33,569 nucleotides of DNA from an uncultured Bacteroidaceae bacterium (GTDB taxonomy: Bacteria > Bacteroidota > Bacteroidia > Bacteroidales > Bacteroidaceae). A program made the position numbers and the translations under genes. Below are positions 31,753 through 33,569 of this stretch, piece after piece. The stretch spans positions 1-33,569 of the forward strand of contig CAJOGQ010000049.1 of NCBI GenBank assembly GCA_905234125.1, read 5' to 3'. The notes beneath the pieces are model-generated. The model saw only the letters and a program-made list of their open reading frames with translations, was not told where the DNA came from and made no database searches. Numbering within the stretch: the stretch's first letter is position 1; each line of letters opens with the position of its first letter.

Positions 31753-33402
31753 ATGAGATACCTTCTTTTCATCCTTATCCTCTTCGCCCAAACTGCCACA
31801 GCACAACGGCTTATCCGTCGCACCAGCAGACACTATGTGGAAGAACAGGCTTTACCCTCCAAGGTGGAGCCTTTGCTGACAGACACATGGGATCAATATG
31901 CGCCCTTCAACAACCTGTGTCCTGTTGACAGCACAGGCGAACGATGTGTGGTGGGATGCGTAGCCACTGCCATGAGCCAGGTGATGCGCTATTGGGAATG
32001 GCCCATCCGGGGAACAGGTTCCCATGAGTATGTGGACAGCCTTGGCACAGGACTCACGCTTTCTGCAGACTTCTCGTCCCACACCTACGACTGGGCACAG
32101 ATGCTCGACCGATATGTGGAAGGGAACTATACCCAAGCACAGGCAGATGCAGTGGCGTTGCTCAGCCTCGATTGTGGCATTGCTGTCAATATGCGCTATG
32201 AAGCTGGATCAAGTGGAGCAAATTCCATCCGACAGCCCATGGCACTCGTCAACTATTTCGGCTACGACCCCAGCCTGCAGTTCTGCTTCCGCGACTTCTA
32301 TTCGTTGGCTGAAATCACCCTCATGCTCAAGCAGGAACTCGCCCAAGGACGTCCTGTGCTCATCTCCGCCCACAACAAAAGTGGAGGACATGCCTTCGTG
32401 ATTGATGGTTACGACGAACGCGATTGGTTCCACATCCGTATGGGCAATCCGACGGGTGTGGACAACACCTGGACTTACCTGCCCAACATGGTTCCCAATC
32501 AACCCAAGTGGTATGAGCACGACAGTCCTGAGAACGGTATGAACCTCCTCCAGATGTTCACCATCGGCATCATGCCCACTTGGCATGGGGATGCAACTGG
32601 CATCGAGCGCCACAGCTTCGCATTTCATTATATCAGTGCCGTAGTCGATAGTCTCAAGCCCAACCCTGTCTATCAACGCAACCAAGTGGAACTGACCGTC
32701 CACGACCTCTCCAACATCGGCTGGAACCTCCACACCGATTCCGTCTCCCTCATGCTCAAGCAAGGTGACGACATCATCACCCCACTCTACACTTACAGCC
32801 ACGAGTTTCTGTTGGAAGAGGTGGACGACACCACCTATACCGACACCCTCACGCTGACCATTCCTGCCCATGTGCCAGATGGAGCCTACACCATCGTCCC
32901 AATGTATCGTGACAATGGTCTTCAAGGAGGGCTTGAATGGCGCGAGGCACTCACTTGCACAGGCACACCCAACTATCTCATTGCCCGTGTACAGGGAAAA
33001 GAGGTCACCCTCCAAAGCGATACAGCCTCCACCGCCTATCTGACGTTGGAAGACATCGACATCCCAGACCATATCGTCAATGGTTCGACGCCCGACTTCA
33101 GCATCACCCTCCGCAATCACAATACGGAGATGGCAGGACGTTTCTACCTGCTCATGGAACCCCTCGACGAAAACAACAAAGCCTTCTACCTGCACATGCA
33201 AGGCCTGACCCTCATGGCAGATGAAGTCACCACCCGCCGATTCCACAAGACCAGCATCTATGCCCCACGAGTGGGTGACTATCGTCTCCATGTCAAGTAC
33301 GAATCCAACCTCTTTGCCGATGAACTCATAGAACTCGAACTGCCCGAAGAGAAGATCATCACCATCCTCTACGAAGACCAAATCGAGATCGCGGAGCGGT
33401 AG
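31753..33402 (+). CDS. C10 family cysteine protease (streptopain-like) without a propeptide
   Basis: The protein has 549 residues. The signal peptide at 1-17 (MRYLLFILILFAQTATA) is followed after about 25 residues by the catalytic domain (VEPLLTDTWDQYAPFNNLCP). The catalytic Cys69 is in VVGCVATAMSQVMRYWEWP and His213 in SGGHAFVIDGYDERDWFHI. Their spacing (144 residues) fits streptopain. The usual long inhibitory propeptide between signal and catalytic domain is absent. The C-terminal half (about 290-549) looks like Ig-type beta domains (VELTVHDLSNIGWNLHTDSVSL). There is no obvious type IX sorting tail. It probably degrades extracellular or periplasmic proteins. It lies 32 bases after murF-alr with no promoter box seen between them. 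Confidence 0.9.
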   Translation: MRYLLFILILFAQTATAQRLIRRTSRHYVEEQALPSKVEPLLTDTWDQYAPFNNLCPVDSTGERCVVGCVATAMSQVMRYWEWPIRGTGSHEYVDSLGTGLTLSADFSSHTYDWAQMLDRYVEGNYTQAQADAVALLSLDCGIAVNMRYEAGSSGANSIRQPMALVNYFGYDPSLQFCFRDFYSLAEITLMLKQELAQGRPVLISAHNKSGGHAFVIDGYDERDWFHIRMGNPTGVDNTWTYLPNMVPNQPKWYEHDSPENGMNLLQMFTIGIMPTWHGDATGIERHSFAFHYISAVVDSLKPNPVYQRNQVELTVHDLSNIGWNLHTDSVSLMLKQGDDIITPLYTYSHEFLLEEVDDTTYTDTLTLTIPAHVPDGAYTIVPMYRDNGLQGGLEWREALTCTGTPNYLIARVQGKEVTLQSDTASTAYLTLEDIDIPDHIVNGSTPDFSITLRNHNTEMAGRFYLLMEPLDENNKAFYLHMQGLTLMADEVTTRRFHKTSIYAPRVGDYRLHVKYESNLFADELIELELPEEKIITILYEDQIEIAER

Positions 33403-33410
33403 GGTGTCGG

Positions 33411-33435
33411 TTCTTTGCGGTTTTCCCGCAAAGAA
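33411..33435 (+). terminator. Hairpin after the C10 protease gene
   Basis: A perfect 10-bp stem, TTCTTTGCGG (33411-33420) with CCGCAAAGAA (33426-33435), starts eight bases after the stop. No T-run follows, so it may be a weak terminator, an mRNA 3' end stabiliser or a dispersed palindrome. Confidence 0.5.
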
Positions 33436-33469
33436 TGTGCCGAAGAGGCAAGCACACACAACAAAACAA

Positions 33470-33506
33470 GAGAGACGCTCCAGGATTTCTCCTGAAAGCG
33501 TCTCTC
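33470..33506 (-). terminator. Terminator of the rRNA operon
   Basis: A perfect 10-bp stem, GAGAGACGCT (33470-33479) with AGCGTCTCTC (33497-33506), encloses a second small stem (CAGGA/TCCTG). On the minus strand it is followed by TTGTTTTGTTG. It lies just after the 5S rRNA. Confidence 0.9.
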
Positions 33507-33512
33507 CTCAAG

Positions 33513-33569
33513 AAGGCGGCGACCTACTCTCCCGCATTGCGGTGCAGTACCATCGGCGCGTCCGGGCTT
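33513..33569 (-). rRNA. 5S ribosomal RNA, 3' part (runs off the window)
   Basis: The minus strand reads GGTACTGCACCGCAATGCGG, then GAGAGTAGGTCGCCGCC, the conserved 3' half of bacterial 5S rRNA. About 57 bases are present; the 5' half lies beyond the window edge. The end position is approximate. An rRNA operon therefore probably lies to the right, transcribed toward this window. Confidence 0.93.

Noticed and set aside
32209..33459. 416-residue minus-strand gene
   Set aside because: It is antisense to the C10 protease, crosses the hairpin after it, and shows no recognisable family or signal sequence.

Overview
The window looks like a chromosomal segment of a Bacteroidales bacterium, most likely Prevotellaceae. 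The evidence is a fused MurF-alanine racemase, a GSCFA-domain protein, a DUF5686-type outer-membrane protein, a PorZ-like type IX secretion component, a C10 cysteine protease, and ten promoter -7 boxes of the Bacteroidetes type (TAnnTTTG). Shine-Dalgarno sequences are not evident. No phage, insertion sequence, integrase or CRISPR array was seen.

Layout. 23-701 (-) is a small secreted-protein gene broken by a one-base frameshift. 1011-3277 (-) is a three-gene ECF sigma operon: sigma factor, single-pass membrane protein (putative anti-sigma factor) and secreted protein. 3461-6694 (-) is carB, and 7001-7074 (-) is tRNA-Asn(GTT). 7210-12043 (+) holds two glycosyltransferases, a SulP anion transporter and an HI0933-family flavoprotein. 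12078-15242 (-) and 15478-19101 (+) are two large divergent paralogous secreted proteins with matching leaders. 19216-23184 (+) holds prmC, a PorZ-like gene and a GT2 glycosyltransferase. 28104-23187 (-) is gpmI, a DUF5686-type protein and a NodZ/FUT8-like glycosyltransferase. 28297-33402 (+) holds a GSCFA protein, the murF-alr fusion and a C10 protease. The window ends inside a 5S rRNA (-) with its terminator.

Functions fall into core metabolism (carB, gpmI), translation (prmC, tRNA, 5S), cell wall (murF-alr, possibly GSCFA), surface glycans (four glycosyltransferases) and secretion or surface proteins (PorZ-like, the paralog pair, DUF5686-type protein, protease). PorZ next to glycosyltransferases fits a type IX system that acts on glycan-anchored surface proteins, but that link is inferred.

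The most unusual signal is a set of short repeats that invade genes and promoters. Tandem arrays with a 21-22 nt period and a small internal inverted repeat occur in the putative anti-sigma gene, in prmC and after the porZ-like gene. Heptanucleotide tandem repeats occur in prmC and murF, at the GSCFA stop codon, ahead of the SulP start and in promoter regions. A large imperfect palindrome lies in frame inside murF. Neither 22 nor 7 is a multiple of three, so copy-number change could switch reading frames. A roughly 73-bp terminator-plus-promoter module is also duplicated around the sigma operon.
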